Source: Panax quinquefolius (lineage: Eukaryota; Streptophyta; Magnoliopsida; Apiales; Araliaceae). From it: a stretch of DNA of 64,000 nucleotides. Position 1 is the first letter of the stretch. Each line of letters starts with the position of its first letter. The translations under genes and the position numbers were made by a program. Below, piece after piece: positions 46,190 to 57,197 of the stretch. The stretch covers positions 45,498,464 through 45,562,463 of the forward strand of contig CM035162.1 in NCBI GenBank assembly GCA_020205615.1, read 5' to 3'. The notes beneath the pieces were generated by a model. The model was not told the DNA's origin and ran no database searches. It saw only the letters and a program-made list of their open reading frames with translations.

Positions 46190-48120
46190 AGCATTCCTAG
46201 CTCACTTATTAACTTGTTAAACCTGGATTCATCTAGAGGTTTTGTAAAGACATCAGCAAGTTGATTTTCAGTAGGGATATATTGTAAAGATATGCATGAT
46301 AGGATTAGTCCTAGAATGCTTAGTCCTAGAATGCATGATAGGATTATGAGTTATTGCTATGGCACTTGTGTTATCACAGTGAATGGGAATAGATTTGAAA
46401 TCAAACCCATAATCAGCTATCTGATTTTTTATCCATAGGATATGAGCACAGCAGCTGCCAGCAGCAATGTATTCAGCTTCTGCAGTTGAAGTAGATACTG
46501 AGTTTTACTTCTTGCTAAACCAAGACACAAGTTTGTTTCCTAGCAATTGACAGGTGCCACTGGTACTCTTTCTATCTATTTTGCAGCCTGCAAAATTAGC
46601 ATCTGTGTATCCTGTTAGTTCAAATGAAGACTCCTTGGGATACCAAAGCCCCAAGTGAGGTGTACCCTTGAGATACCTGAAAATCCTCTTTACAGCAGTT
46701 AAATGTGATTCTTTAAAGTTAGCCTAAAATCTAGCACATATGCATGTTGCAAACATTATGTCTGGTCTACTGGCAGTTAGATATAAAAGAGAGCCTATCA
46801 TACCTCTGTATTGAGTTATATCAATACTTTTACCTTTTTCATCTTTGTCAAGCTTGGTTGTAGGAGAAATTGGGGTTTTCATGGGAGAGGCTGATTATAT
46901 GTCATACTTCTTAAGTAAATCTTTGATGTACTTGGCTTGGTTTATGAATATTCCTTCATCAGTCTGCTTTACTTGTAGTCCAAGGAAGAAGTTCAGCTCA
47001 CCCATCATGCTCATTTCAAACTTGCTCTGCATAAGCTTAAAGAATCTCTTACATAGCTTTTCATCAGTAGAACCAAAAATAATATCATCAACATATATTT
47101 GAACCAATAAGACTTTATCTTTATGCTTTCTAAGGAATAATGTGGTATCTACTCTACTTCTAGTGAATCCATTTTTAATAAGAAAGTTAGTTAGTGTTTC
47201 ATACCATGCTCTAAGTGCTTATTTAAGACCATATAAAGCTTTGTCTAATCTATAAACATAATTAGAAAGAGATGGATTGATGAAACCTGGAGGTTGCTCT
47301 ACATAGACTTCTTCTTGAAGTTCACCATTTAGGAATACACTTTTGACATCCATCTGAAAGACCTTGAATTTCATGTGAGCAACAAAGGCAAGGAAGATTC
47401 TGATGGCTTCTAGTCTGGCAACAGGTACAAATGTCTCATCGTAGTCAATGCCTTCTTCCTAAGATTAGCCCTTGGCCACTAATCTTTCCTTGTTCCTGAT
47501 TATTACTCCATCTTCAACCATCTTGTTTCTGAAGACCCACTTGGTTCCAATGACAGGATGACTCTTTGGTCTTGGTACCAATCTCCATACTTTGCTTCTT
47601 TCAAATTGGTTGAGTTCTTCCTACATGGCTTCTATCCAGCTGGAGTCTTCCATAGCATCCTCTATCTTCTTAGGTTCCGTTTGTGACAGGAAGCTTAGAT
47701 AGAAGCATTCATTCTGGGTGGCAGCTCTTGTTTTTACTCTTACACTCGGATCTCCAATGATTAGATCTTGAGTGTGATCTCTTGCCCATCTGTTTCCTAT
47801 TGGGATATATGTCCTTATACCTTCTTGTCTTAGGCCTTTAAGATCTATTTCTTCTTCTTGGTGTGGAGGTTCGTTGTCTGGCATAGGCCTCTCTACGATC
47901 TCATTTCTTTGCTCAATGATTTTACTATCTGGCACTACGATCGTAGTGTTGAGCTCGACGGCCTCATTCATAGTGTCTGAGCTGTCAGTCGTAATGTCTT
48001 GAAGCACTTTTTTGTCCAAGTCTGTTTCATCAAAGATGATGTGAATCGAGACTTCAACACTTAGTGTCTTTTTTGTTGAACACTCTGTAGGCCTTGCTGT
48101 CTGTGGCATATCCAAGAAAG
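46190..48120 (-). pseudogene. Copia reverse transcriptase-RNase H, broken
   Basis: Minus strand. RT opens with an acidic linker (48115-47700) and SSWIEAM, then WRLVPRPKSHPVIGTKWVFRNK, the hallmark [31 protein letters not shown] and VQIYVDDIIFGSTD (47084-47089 encode the catalytic Asp pair, intact as GAT GAT). RNase H shows SRPDIMFATCICARF, GYTDANFAGCKIDRKSTSG and STAEAEYIAAGSC. In-frame stops stand at several former Gln or Lys positions (near 47619, 47460, 47220, 46893, 46725, 46510). Near the end a short duplication (46300-46345) disturbs the SRTKHI motif; ENQLADVFTKPLDESRF marks the C-terminus. Confidence 0.88.
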
Positions 48121-48269
48121 ATTCCTTCGTCTGACTTGGGCTAAAATTTTGTCAAGTACTGCTTTTCATTATTGAGAATGTAGCATGCACAGCCATATAC
48201 ATGAAAGTAGCTGACACTTGGCTTTCTTCCTTTCCACAGTTCGTAGGGTGTCTTCTTGATCGTAGAGTG

Positions 48270-48966
48270 TATCAGTGATCTATTCTACGTGTAACATGCA
48301 GTGTTGACAGCTTCTGCCTGAAGTATTTAGGTAGATGGGCTGCTTCTAGTAGAGTTCTTCGACCTCTATCAAAGTTACATTTCTTTCTTTTCAAATTTAC
48401 TCTATTTTGTTGAGGAGTTCGTGGAGCTGAGAAGTTATGACTGATGACATTGTCTGTGCAGAACTGGTCCATTTCTGAGAAGTCAAATTCTCTGCCATGA
48501 TATCTCCTTATAGCCTTGATTTTCTCTCCTTTCTCGTTCATCAACAGCCTGCACATCTTGATCAGTTGGGAGCTAGTTTCATCCTTAGAGGTTAGAAAGA
48601 ATACCCATGTGAACTTTGGTGTAGTAGTCATCGACTATGACCGATGAGTATCTCTTCCTCAAAACTTGTTGTTGGAATTGGCCCGAATAGATCCATGTGC
48701 AGCAGCTGCAGGGGCTTGTCAATTGAGTTGGCAGTTTTGCTCTTGAATGAACTTCTGGTCTGCTTTCCAAGCTGACAGGCATTGCATGGCCTTTCTTTCA
48801 TGAAGTTGAACTTTGGTAGGCCTGCAACAAGATCTTTTGAGGCCAGCTTGGACATGCTTTTGAAATTTAAATGAGATAATCGCCTATACCATAGCCAGCT
48901 AATTTCTTCAGATGCTTTGGCCAGAAAGCATATTGTTTCATCTGAGCTTAGCTGTCCAAGATTCAC
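48270..48966 (-). pseudogene. Copia integrase, broken
   Basis: Minus strand. The pre-integrase and zinc region reads WLWYRRLSHLNFKSMSKL ... CNACQLGKQTRSSF; the first zinc His is Tyr (WLWY for WLWH). The first catalytic Asp is present (LLHMDLFGP). The second is lost: IRRYHGREF stands where SDHGREF is expected. The Glu region (TPQQNRVNLKRKK) is altered and frameshifted. Frameshifts lie near 48640 and 48400. It cannot function. Confidence 0.82.
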
Positions 48967-48989
48967 TGTGTAGACATTTCCTTCTCTTG

Positions 48990-49545
48990 TTAGGTTAGCT
49001 TCTGATGAGATGTCTTCAAATCTCGACTTGTGCGATTGTTGAGGAATGTTACTTGATGACCCTTGTCGTAGAGTTGGCTAATGCTTAGAAGATTGTATTG
49101 TAGTCCCTCCACATAGGCCACTCTACTTAAGGACACTGCTCCATTTCTAGCTGAGCCATATCCTCTTGTCTTGCCAGAGCCATTGTCTCCAAAGATGACT
49201 GAGGGACCTTCCTTTTCTATGTAGTTAGACAAAAGGGCTTTGTTCCCAGTCATGTGCCTTAAGCATCCACTATCCAGATACCAGGTCGTGATCGTGGAGC
49301 TCTTTTCCTGTGGTAACATCAAACCTTCATTTTGGTACCCATATTTGCATGGGTCCTATTTTATTAGTACCCTTGGGGACCCAAATTTGTTTGATCTTGG
49401 GTCTCACATGCATGGAATTATAATAGCACTTTGCAACCTTGTGACCAATTTTGTAGCATATAAAACATTTAATATGATGCATGCTTGTGTGTATGTGAGA
49501 GAGAGAATTCATTCTCCATTTGGACTTTTGTGGTTCTTTAATCAT
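48990..49545 (-). pseudogene. Copia second zinc knuckle and protease
   Basis: Minus strand. The zinc knuckle CFICYKIGHKVAKC (C-x2-C-x4-H-x4-C) lies near 49467-49426 and the SIRE-type motif IWVPKGT near 49370. After two stops (near 49325) comes protease with WYLDSGCLRHMTG (active site DSG intact) and NLLSISQLYDKGHQVTF. Confidence 0.82.
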
Positions 49546-49557
49546 TCTCTTGTTAAC

Positions 49558-51456
49558 CTAATTTTCCTTCTTCCATCTGTCCTTGGGTTTCCTGAATTGT
49601 GAGGAGTGTACCTTACTTCTACTGTACCTTCCCAGTTGATTCGTAGAGTTGGTCTTACTCGACTCAACGATCCTTCGAGGTTGGTGAGTATAGGATGGGT
49701 TACTCTTTTCTTTTCTGAAACCTAGGCCAGTGTGAGATCCTTTACTCCTTGGAGTATGGATTGATTCAGTAGAATAGGGTTGGGCTAGTTCTTCCTTCTG
49801 TGAGGATTTCACAAATATAATGCCTCTATTAAAACTTGAGGCATTACTAGTGCTAGTTTCCTTTAATTTTTTCACACATGGCTCTGAGGTGGATTCCCCA
49901 AAGGCTAAGCCTGTTCTGTAAAATGTACTTCTCTGACTAGAGAGTAAGGAGTCCATGGATGATGAGGATTTAATCCATGTAGAGATAGTCTTTTCTACCT
50001 CCTCAACTTTAGAGGTTAGATTGGACTCTCTTTGTGCATTGAGCTCATTAGTCTGTTTTAAGATCTCATTCTCAGACTCAAGCTTGGAGAGAAAGTTAGT
50101 ACTTAAGAGAGTTATTTCTAGCTCTTCTTGAACTTTCTTTTTCTCCTCTTGAAGAAGTGAATAATCCTTTGACAGAACTCTGAACCACTTCATGTATTGA
50201 TGTAGATCAGTTGTTATGCCATGCAGTGCAGTTCTCAAATCATTAATGTCTACATCAGGTGAGTTGAAGTCAAATACCTCATTGATACTTACTTCATGAA
50301 TGTTGGAGTTCTATTTGTCCTTTGCATGTTTAGCCATCAGGCACAGATTAGCCATTTGAGGATATTCATCATCTCCAGATTTAGGAGTTGAGTCATTGTC
50401 TTAGTCACTCAACGATCCTCCAGCTACCAGACCTTTGTCTCTCTTCTGAGGCCTTTTGTTTCCTTTGTATTCCTTCTTTGGATGTGATTTCTTCTTTAGT
50501 TCTTCTCTAAGAGGTTTGTTGCAGTTGGCAATGAAATGGCCAGGCTTCTTGCAGTTGTAGCATAGATCATTCATTTGCTCCTGGCTGCTGTAGTTGTTGA
50601 CCTTCTTTGGCTTGCTGGTTTTGCCTTGGCACATGAACCTTCTTAGTCTTCTTACCAGCATTGCAAAGTCCTCATCATCGTCTTCATCATAGTCAGAGTC
50701 AATTTCAGTGTTAACCTTTAAGGTACTTTCAGTTGCTTTGAGAGAAACACCCTTATCCTTTTTTCTTCCTTCTGATATAGTTTTTGCTCGTTGAGTCAGC
50801 TCCAATTCGTATGTCATAAGGTTGCCATATAACTGTTGGACAGTCATCTCATGGAGATTCTTTGACTCTCTGATAGCAGTGGTTTTGGCATCCCATCTGC
50901 TTGGTAGGGCTCTCATGAACTTTATGATTAGATCTTTGTTTGGATAGATCTTTCCATATGCTCATAGAGAGTTGAGTAGAACGTTGAATCTCTCATAGGT
51001 GGCAGTGACGATCTCTCCTTGAACGTGTGCGAACATTTCATATTGATGTGTTAGGAGAGATTATTTGTTTTCTCTTACTTCTTCCGTTCCTTCATGTATG
51101 ATGAGTAGTGCTTCCCACACCTCTTTTGTTGTTTTGCTATTGACCACATTTTCAAATAGATCATCTTCTAATGATTGAAACAAAATGTTCTTAGCCTTCT
51201 TGTCGAGTTGGACAACTCTCTTCTCGTTGTTTGTCCACTCCTCTTTGACTTTGATTTGTATTCTATTTGGATCATCTGTGGTTGGTGCAAGCTTTGTTGG
51301 AACATAGGGCCCATTCTAAATAGTCTCAAATAGATCTTCATCTATTGAGTCCATGTATACTTGCATCCTAACTTTCCAGTTTGTAAATTTATCTTTGTTA
51401 CACATTGGTGGCTTGCTGCCTCCTCCAGTCCTTGATTCGCTTAGTAAGTGTGCCAT
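49558..51456 (-). pseudogene. Copia gag, broken
   Basis: It starts MAHLLSESRTGGGSK at 51456, with the capsid words FTNWKVRMQVYMDSID and FMRALPSRWDAKTTAIRE. The first zinc knuckle CYNCKKPGHFIANC lies near 50565-50524. A coiled-coil and Ser/Lys-rich region follows (50238-49558). Stops near 51318, 51060, 50962, 50402 and 50310 break it. Two zinc knuckles flanking a long coiled region are usual in SIRE-type Gag. Confidence 0.82.
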
Positions 51457-51495
51457 TGGATCTACTTAAGCTTTGTAGGCTGTATAATAGAACCT

Positions 51496-51507
51496 GCTTT
51501 GATACCA
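51496..51507 (-). other. Copia primer-binding site, initiator-Met tRNA
   Basis: Minus strand TGGTATCAAAGC, two bases inside the 5' LTR. Confidence 0.9.
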
Positions 51508-51509
51508 AT

Positions 51510-52988
51510 TGTTAGTTCCTGGAGGCACAATAGTTATCTAGAAGGAGGGGTTGAATAGATATTTAAAAAATCTTTTCATTTTAACTTGTTAGTTGATAAT
51601 GATTAAAACTTAGAGGAATTAATATTTATTTTAATCTTCCTTAAGATAGTGAGTTTACAAGAGTGAGGCAGCTATAGCAGTTATGGAAGATATGGCAGTT
51701 ATAGCAAGAATGTAATAGACACAGTCATTTTAAGTGGTTCAGAGCACTTAAAGCTCCTAGTCCACTCTTCTACTCCTCGAGTAGGAAATCCACTAAGGAT
51801 GTCTTTTACACTTTCTGAATCACACAGATTCCTTCTAGACCAGCAGTCTAGGAACTTCTTAGTTCACTCTTGAACTCTTCAAGTCCAGCAGACTTGGCTC
51901 TTCACAGTTCACTTAGAACTCTTCAAGTCCTTCTAACTTGGAACTCTTACTTCAGTTGATTGGTAGTTGTTGAGTTCTTGATGGTTGCTACTCAGTTGTT
52001 GTTAAGCACTTGTTCGAAAGAACTGAGTAGCTAAGCAAGCTTTTCTTTTTCTCAGATCGTAGAGTTGAGCGTTGAGAGTTCTTGTACGTTTTGTTCAATG
52101 CTTGCTTACTTCTTTCATCTGAATATCTTTTGCATATATGTGATCTTGAAATCTATCCGTTTGATCCATCCGTTGAAGCATTAAATGCGTTTGACATTTC
52201 TATACTTAGATGGAGACTTTTCTGCACATCTTCTGAATTGCATTCTGGCCCACTGACATAGCAGACTGCTTTCTCACCTAACACCTGAAAAGGTGTTTTC
52301 CTCTTACCAATGGTACTCTCCTTAGCTTCTTCAATATGCTTCTTTGTTGCATACTAAGGATATCTTTTGTACCATTGGAATTGGTGAGGACTTCAACGTT
52401 TGAGACCCATTCCACATTTGTTAGAGATATATCTTCAAACAAAACGGTATGGCTCGATGCTTCTGACACACGGCAGATGATACTCTACGATCCAGATCGT
52501 GGTGTCTTGTTACCTTGGTGCTTGGTCTGATTCTATTAAACAAGAGCACTACGATTTCTCTTAAAGACTTGAACACTACGATCTTTACTTGCTCGCTTTG
52601 CAAGCTCTACGTTTCCGAGAGCACACTACAATCTCTGAGTTGGCTCGGCAACCGTTGGGACCACTCTACAATTTCGAAAGAGGCCCTTAAGGCAGGCACA
52701 CTATGATCCTCGAAGCTCTACGTTCTACCTTGGCTTCTGTAATCTTGATCAGCTTGATACACTACGATCTCTTCGAAGCCTATCTATTACATCTCAAGAT
52801 CAACCTAATGACTTTGATCTCTCTATACATACATTCATTTCTGATAATGATACACATTAAGAGCTTAGATCAACCTAACAAATTTGATCTATCACTAAGT
52901 CCTTGTACATATATTCCTTGAAGGACTTTACAAATAATCATGAGCATTTATATTTAAACATCAAATCAAAATATGCACTCTCACAACA
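51510..52988 (-). repeat. Copia 5' LTR, complete
   Basis: 1479 bp, TGTTAG ... CACAACA, with the minus strand beginning TGTTGTGAGAGTGC. It contains many ctacgatc-type motifs (52490-52790). Confidence 0.9.
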
Positions 52989-53842
52989 GTGCTCACCCTT
53001 TTGCTTCACAATTCCTTTCAGGTAATAAGAGTGTAGCTGGGTCGAGCGAGGATAACATGGGAGTAGAGTGATGGTCAGTGACTATTGAAGTTTCTCAATA
53101 CATTACAAAATAGCATGACAATATATGATTCTATTGAGGACTTAAAATGTGTGTGTTATATTTTATTCGACATTTAATAATTAATTTTGGTGAACAACAG
53201 TATGGTGATGATCAGAACCCGACTTTGAAAGCGTCAAAAATGCACCTCATTAAAATGAGGAGGATAGAATTGTACTGAGAGCTTAAAGGGTGTGTTGCCA
53301 CTATCTTACATGATGTCTAACCACATATAAATTCGTGTAATCATAAGATATGGTTGTGCACATCCACTTGTTGACTATATCTATGAGCATTATCTATATA
53401 ATCTTGGACTATGGTTGGAATATAATCCTCAGTTTGAGATAATAGAGATAATTATATGGCAAGAAGATACACACCACTGAAATGAACAAGATAGTAATCT
53501 TCTCGTTCTTCTTTGGGGTCTATTGGGTCAACCAAGGTTAATTCTCAAGTTCTATGATATCTATTATAACTTAGATGCATGACCTCCCATGTATGAAGGC
53601 TTTCTTGAGCATTTTCTAAAAATTTTAATTCCTAAAACAGTTATCGAATGTACCTTTATGTAAAGTATCATTGGTTTGGAGTGTGAGTACTGTTATTTGT
53701 ATTGAAACTCACAGCTTATGTGTTGTCATATTTTGCATGATAGTTTAATAGTTATAAATAGGAAGATTTGTATTTGGATTTAGTAGTGTGTTTTTGACGA
53801 CTCAGAATGGGGTTGTGTGGACCTATTTTTGGGGGCGTCACA
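52989..53842 (+). mobile_element. X-family LTR, 3' part (after Copia)
   Basis: It resumes gtgctcacccttttgcttc, collinear with 1258-2000, and ends GGGGGCGTCACA at 53842. The next bases (aaaaagtcttgccg) are not a primer site; they belong to an inverted X fragment. Confidence 0.82.
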
Positions 53843-54125
53843 AAAAGTCTTGCCGTTATTTTTTATAAAAAGGTTATTTTTGTCGCTTTCTATATCCGAC
53901 AGTTATTCCGTTATGTGGTCCACCAATTATTGTGTCATCGTACGAATATTCCCCGACAAAAAGAATATTCCCCTACCAAACAAATATTTTATGACAACTT
54001 GCTTACTTTGTAAAATTTGCACATATCACCCATAACTATAGCATTATATCAAATCAACACCTTACTATTCAAAATAATATTTAGATAAAACTAAATTTTT
54101 ATTCATAAAAAGTTGGGGTCTTATA
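53843..54125 (-). mobile_element. X-family LTR fragment, inverted
   Basis: The minus strand starts at 54125 with TATAAGACCCCAACTTTTTATG and matches the first ~285 bp of the X LTR (compare 14395-14680), including the TCGGGGAATATTCG repeats. It stops where the plus-strand X LTR ends, at the sequence matching gacaagactttt. The rest of this copy is not found beyond the nest. Confidence 0.75.
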
Positions 54126-54223
54126 GATTGGGGAAGGAGTGAACCTTGTGGAGGCGATCGAGAGTGAATGAAAGGAGTTTGGAGACATAAAGCTATTGAT
54201 AGTCTGAGGTGAGAGGAAGGAAA
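54126..54223. other. Unassigned flank, left of LARD
   Basis: 98 bp that continue at 63266 once the Y element and its target duplication are removed. One plus frame reads IGEGVNLVEAIESE before a stop, and gtctgaggtgagagg resembles a 5' splice site, so it may be a worn gene fragment; I cannot name it. Confidence 0.3.
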
Positions 54224-57197
54224 TGTGATAACCCGAATTTTCGTAAATTATTAAAATAAGAATTTAATAATTAAAATTCTTATTATGAGGTGTATATATT
54301 TTGAATTATGTGTTTTGGTGTGAAGAAATTAAATTTTATAAGATTTAATAGTTGATTAAACTATTAAAGGAAATAAAAAAAATAGTCACAATAAGGAATT
54401 TGGTGGCAAGGGAAATTAACCCTATAAATATTGGGTAATTTAAATTAAGTTGAAACTATATTATGATTAAATAAATTATTATAATGATATTTTAATTTGA
54501 TTTTATAATTAAAGTGATGTGTTAATTTATTAAATAAAATTATTATTATAATAAAATTATAATTTTATTGTATCGGTTTATGTGGTAAATTGATTTAATA
54601 AATTGTTATTAGATTTAATTTAATTTGAATATGAGAATTTATTTAAATAAAGTGTGACAATAAACTATATTATAAATGCCTTGTCAAAATAAATTAAAAA
54701 AATTTAATTTAGTTTTACCAAACAAAGCCTTAGAGCTTTTGAAATTCTTATTTTAATCTTGTTTTGCCAAACAAGGCTTAAGGAATGATTAAGTCATTAT
54801 TTTAATTAGTTTTGCCAAACAAAGCTTTTAGGCTTTTAATTTTAAAAAAAAAAACTGTAATTGACATCAGTTATATATATATTTATATTATATATTAATA
54901 CGTATTATATTATACGTTATACTTTCTAAGTTACGTAAGTAAGAAAAGATAGAAAGAACAGAGAAGAAGAGAAAGAAGAGAAAAAAGAGAAGAAATAAAG
55001 AAATAAAAGAGAGAAGAAGAAGGAAGAAGAGAAAATTCTCTGTGAGTCGAGAATTTAGAAGAAGTAGTAGTTGTAATCATCTTCTAGCAAAGGTATAACC
55101 CAATTTTTCTTATTTCTAGTTTTCTTCTAAAGTTCTAGTTTTCTATTGTATGAAAAGTTCTCTTTAAAGTTATATGGGTAGTTAATTGTGATTATATAAT
55201 TTGTATATATAATAATTGTTGATAAACTGTTTTATATGTTAGTATATGATTTAGAGTAGTTTACTTCATGTAAATATGATATACGTGGAGAAAGTTATTT
55301 AACAGTGAAATATATATGAATATGGCTTATTTTGAAGTCAAAATTCATGTTTAATTCATAGTATAATGTATAAATTGGCTATTGATTGTGAAAATACATG
55401 AAGATACGAAAACAAAGTAATTGAAACTAACTGTTTTGGTTGTAAAACAAATTCACAATGAAGAATTTCACTATGAATGTCAAAAGAAGAAGAAATAATA
55501 GAAAAAGTGAAATAAAAGGTTGTAATTTTGATGTTTATGCTGTTGTTTATGTGGTTAGAAATGTGTTAGAAACATTAGTTTATATTTCCGTAAACATATT
55601 ACAACTTGGGTAGTTGGTATGGTTGTTAGAAAGGAGTTGTTAGGCCTAATTTCGCTTTCTGCAGTGTTCGTTCGCAAACTGCAGAAGGAACCCCCGCCTC
55701 GGTGGGCTATTATAGTGCAAAATCCCCGCCCCGGAGGGGGGGTAGTCTGAATTACAAATGTTGAGAAAATCTGACCGGACATATTTTACTAAAATAGGCA
55801 TAACATTTTCATACGAACTCTGATTGAAGAGATTCAAGATGATCCGGAACGAGAAAGAATAGACCTACAACTTTCATTCTTTAAGTTTTGTAATTTGAGG
55901 TCAGAAATGGGGGTCAAAATGGTCATCTTTAGGACGGTTGTGTTTTCGGAGGCAATCGGAGGGCGTCGGGCATGTACATATGCAAGTGTAGTGCTTCTGA
56001 CGTTAAAAGATGTTGTTCTAAGTTATAAAACATGAATGTTAGTAAATATAATGATTCTTAACATTAATAAATGACATATTAGATAATTTGTATAAGCATA
56101 CTAAGCATACATAAGAGAGACAAATCGGACGTGTGACGAATGAACGTCAAAACGTCGTGACAAGTGTTAATGAATGTAAAAAGTGTTTTAAGTCAAATGA
56201 AATGAATATTATAAGATATGGAATGGGTTTAATATAAAACCAATAAGTAGTCCTAGCAGGACTTAAACACTTGAATGAATTTCGAGTATGTCCTAAAAAG
56301 TAATACAGTGAGATGTAAGTTAAAAGTTAACACAATCAAATTAAACATTGTGTATTGATGATAAGAAGGGTTATCATATAGAGTAAAGTTTACATTACAA
56401 CTACTATACGTTGCTATGTGACTAATAGTTGATGTGCATGATTATGTAATTGTGTAGGGCAAGTGAAGTGCAGATAGCTGTAAGCTGTTAAACTGTTATT
56501 GGTAAACAACGATCAAGACAAGCCTTTCAGTTCCTTTTTGTTATGTGAACTTGATGATGAACTGCTGTAAAATTTTATTGTATGATGTATTATATATGTT
56601 AAAAGTATGAAATATGAAAGTCAATCTATGACTATGATGATTGAGCTATGAATGTTGATTGAGTAAGGAACTCAATCTTTATAGTTTTTATGTGAGCTAC
56701 AACATGTATGCTATGTTAGTTTTATGATTATGAAATGTATGTTGAGCATGTTATTATGTGCTACGTGATGCATGAAAACTGTTAGATTTTGCTGAGTTGT
56801 CGAGCTCATTCTTGGAAATAACCATTTTTACGTATTCAAGAATTGAAGGTAACGCTATGTGCTACTTGATTGATATGGATCAAAAGTGATACATTAAGAT
56901 TTAATATCCTAGCCAAGTTGTTATTCTTGTAAACCATGTCTAATGTTTCGGTAAATGTATTAATGTTGAATTGTAATATCATTTTGCGATGTAAACTCTT
57001 GTAGTATTAAAATGATTCTGAGATATTTAGATGTAAAGGTTGAAAGTTTTGGGAACGAGAATAGTGTGTAATAGAAAATTTTAATTATTGCACAAATTTT
57101 AATGGGTGTATTATCGTTTAATGATGTAAAATTAGAGGTTGAATGTGTTAATGATCGAAATAGAGGATTAAATTGTATGAATTTTGGGGATGTTACA
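54224..57197 (+). repeat. Y 5' LTR
   Basis: It contains three ~50-bp units with ttttgccaaacaaagcctta (54712-54845), a GA-rich leader (54955-55030), a GC-rich hypervariable segment (55660-55745) and the box gctgagttgtcgagctcattc near 56790. Confidence 0.88.

Larger units (their letters stand above)
17055..52988 (-). mobile_element. SIRE-like Copia retrotransposon (minus), carrying nested elements
   Basis: LTRs begin TGTTAG (17055 and 51510) and end CAACA (42055 and 52988). The primer site at 51496-51507 (minus TGGTATCAAAGC) is complementary to initiator-Met tRNA, and the polypurine tract lies at 42056-42070 (minus caaatagggggagat), which fixes the minus orientation. The gene order on the minus strand is gag, protease, integrase, RT-RNase H, then a large extra ORF, as in SIRE/Maximus elements; the IWVPKGT motif and second zinc knuckle before protease support that lineage. 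Target duplication is GTGAT/GTGCT (one mismatch). An Athila-like element occupies 17442-41560 within the 3' LTR. Stops, frameshifts and catalytic losses show it is dead. Confidence 0.9.
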
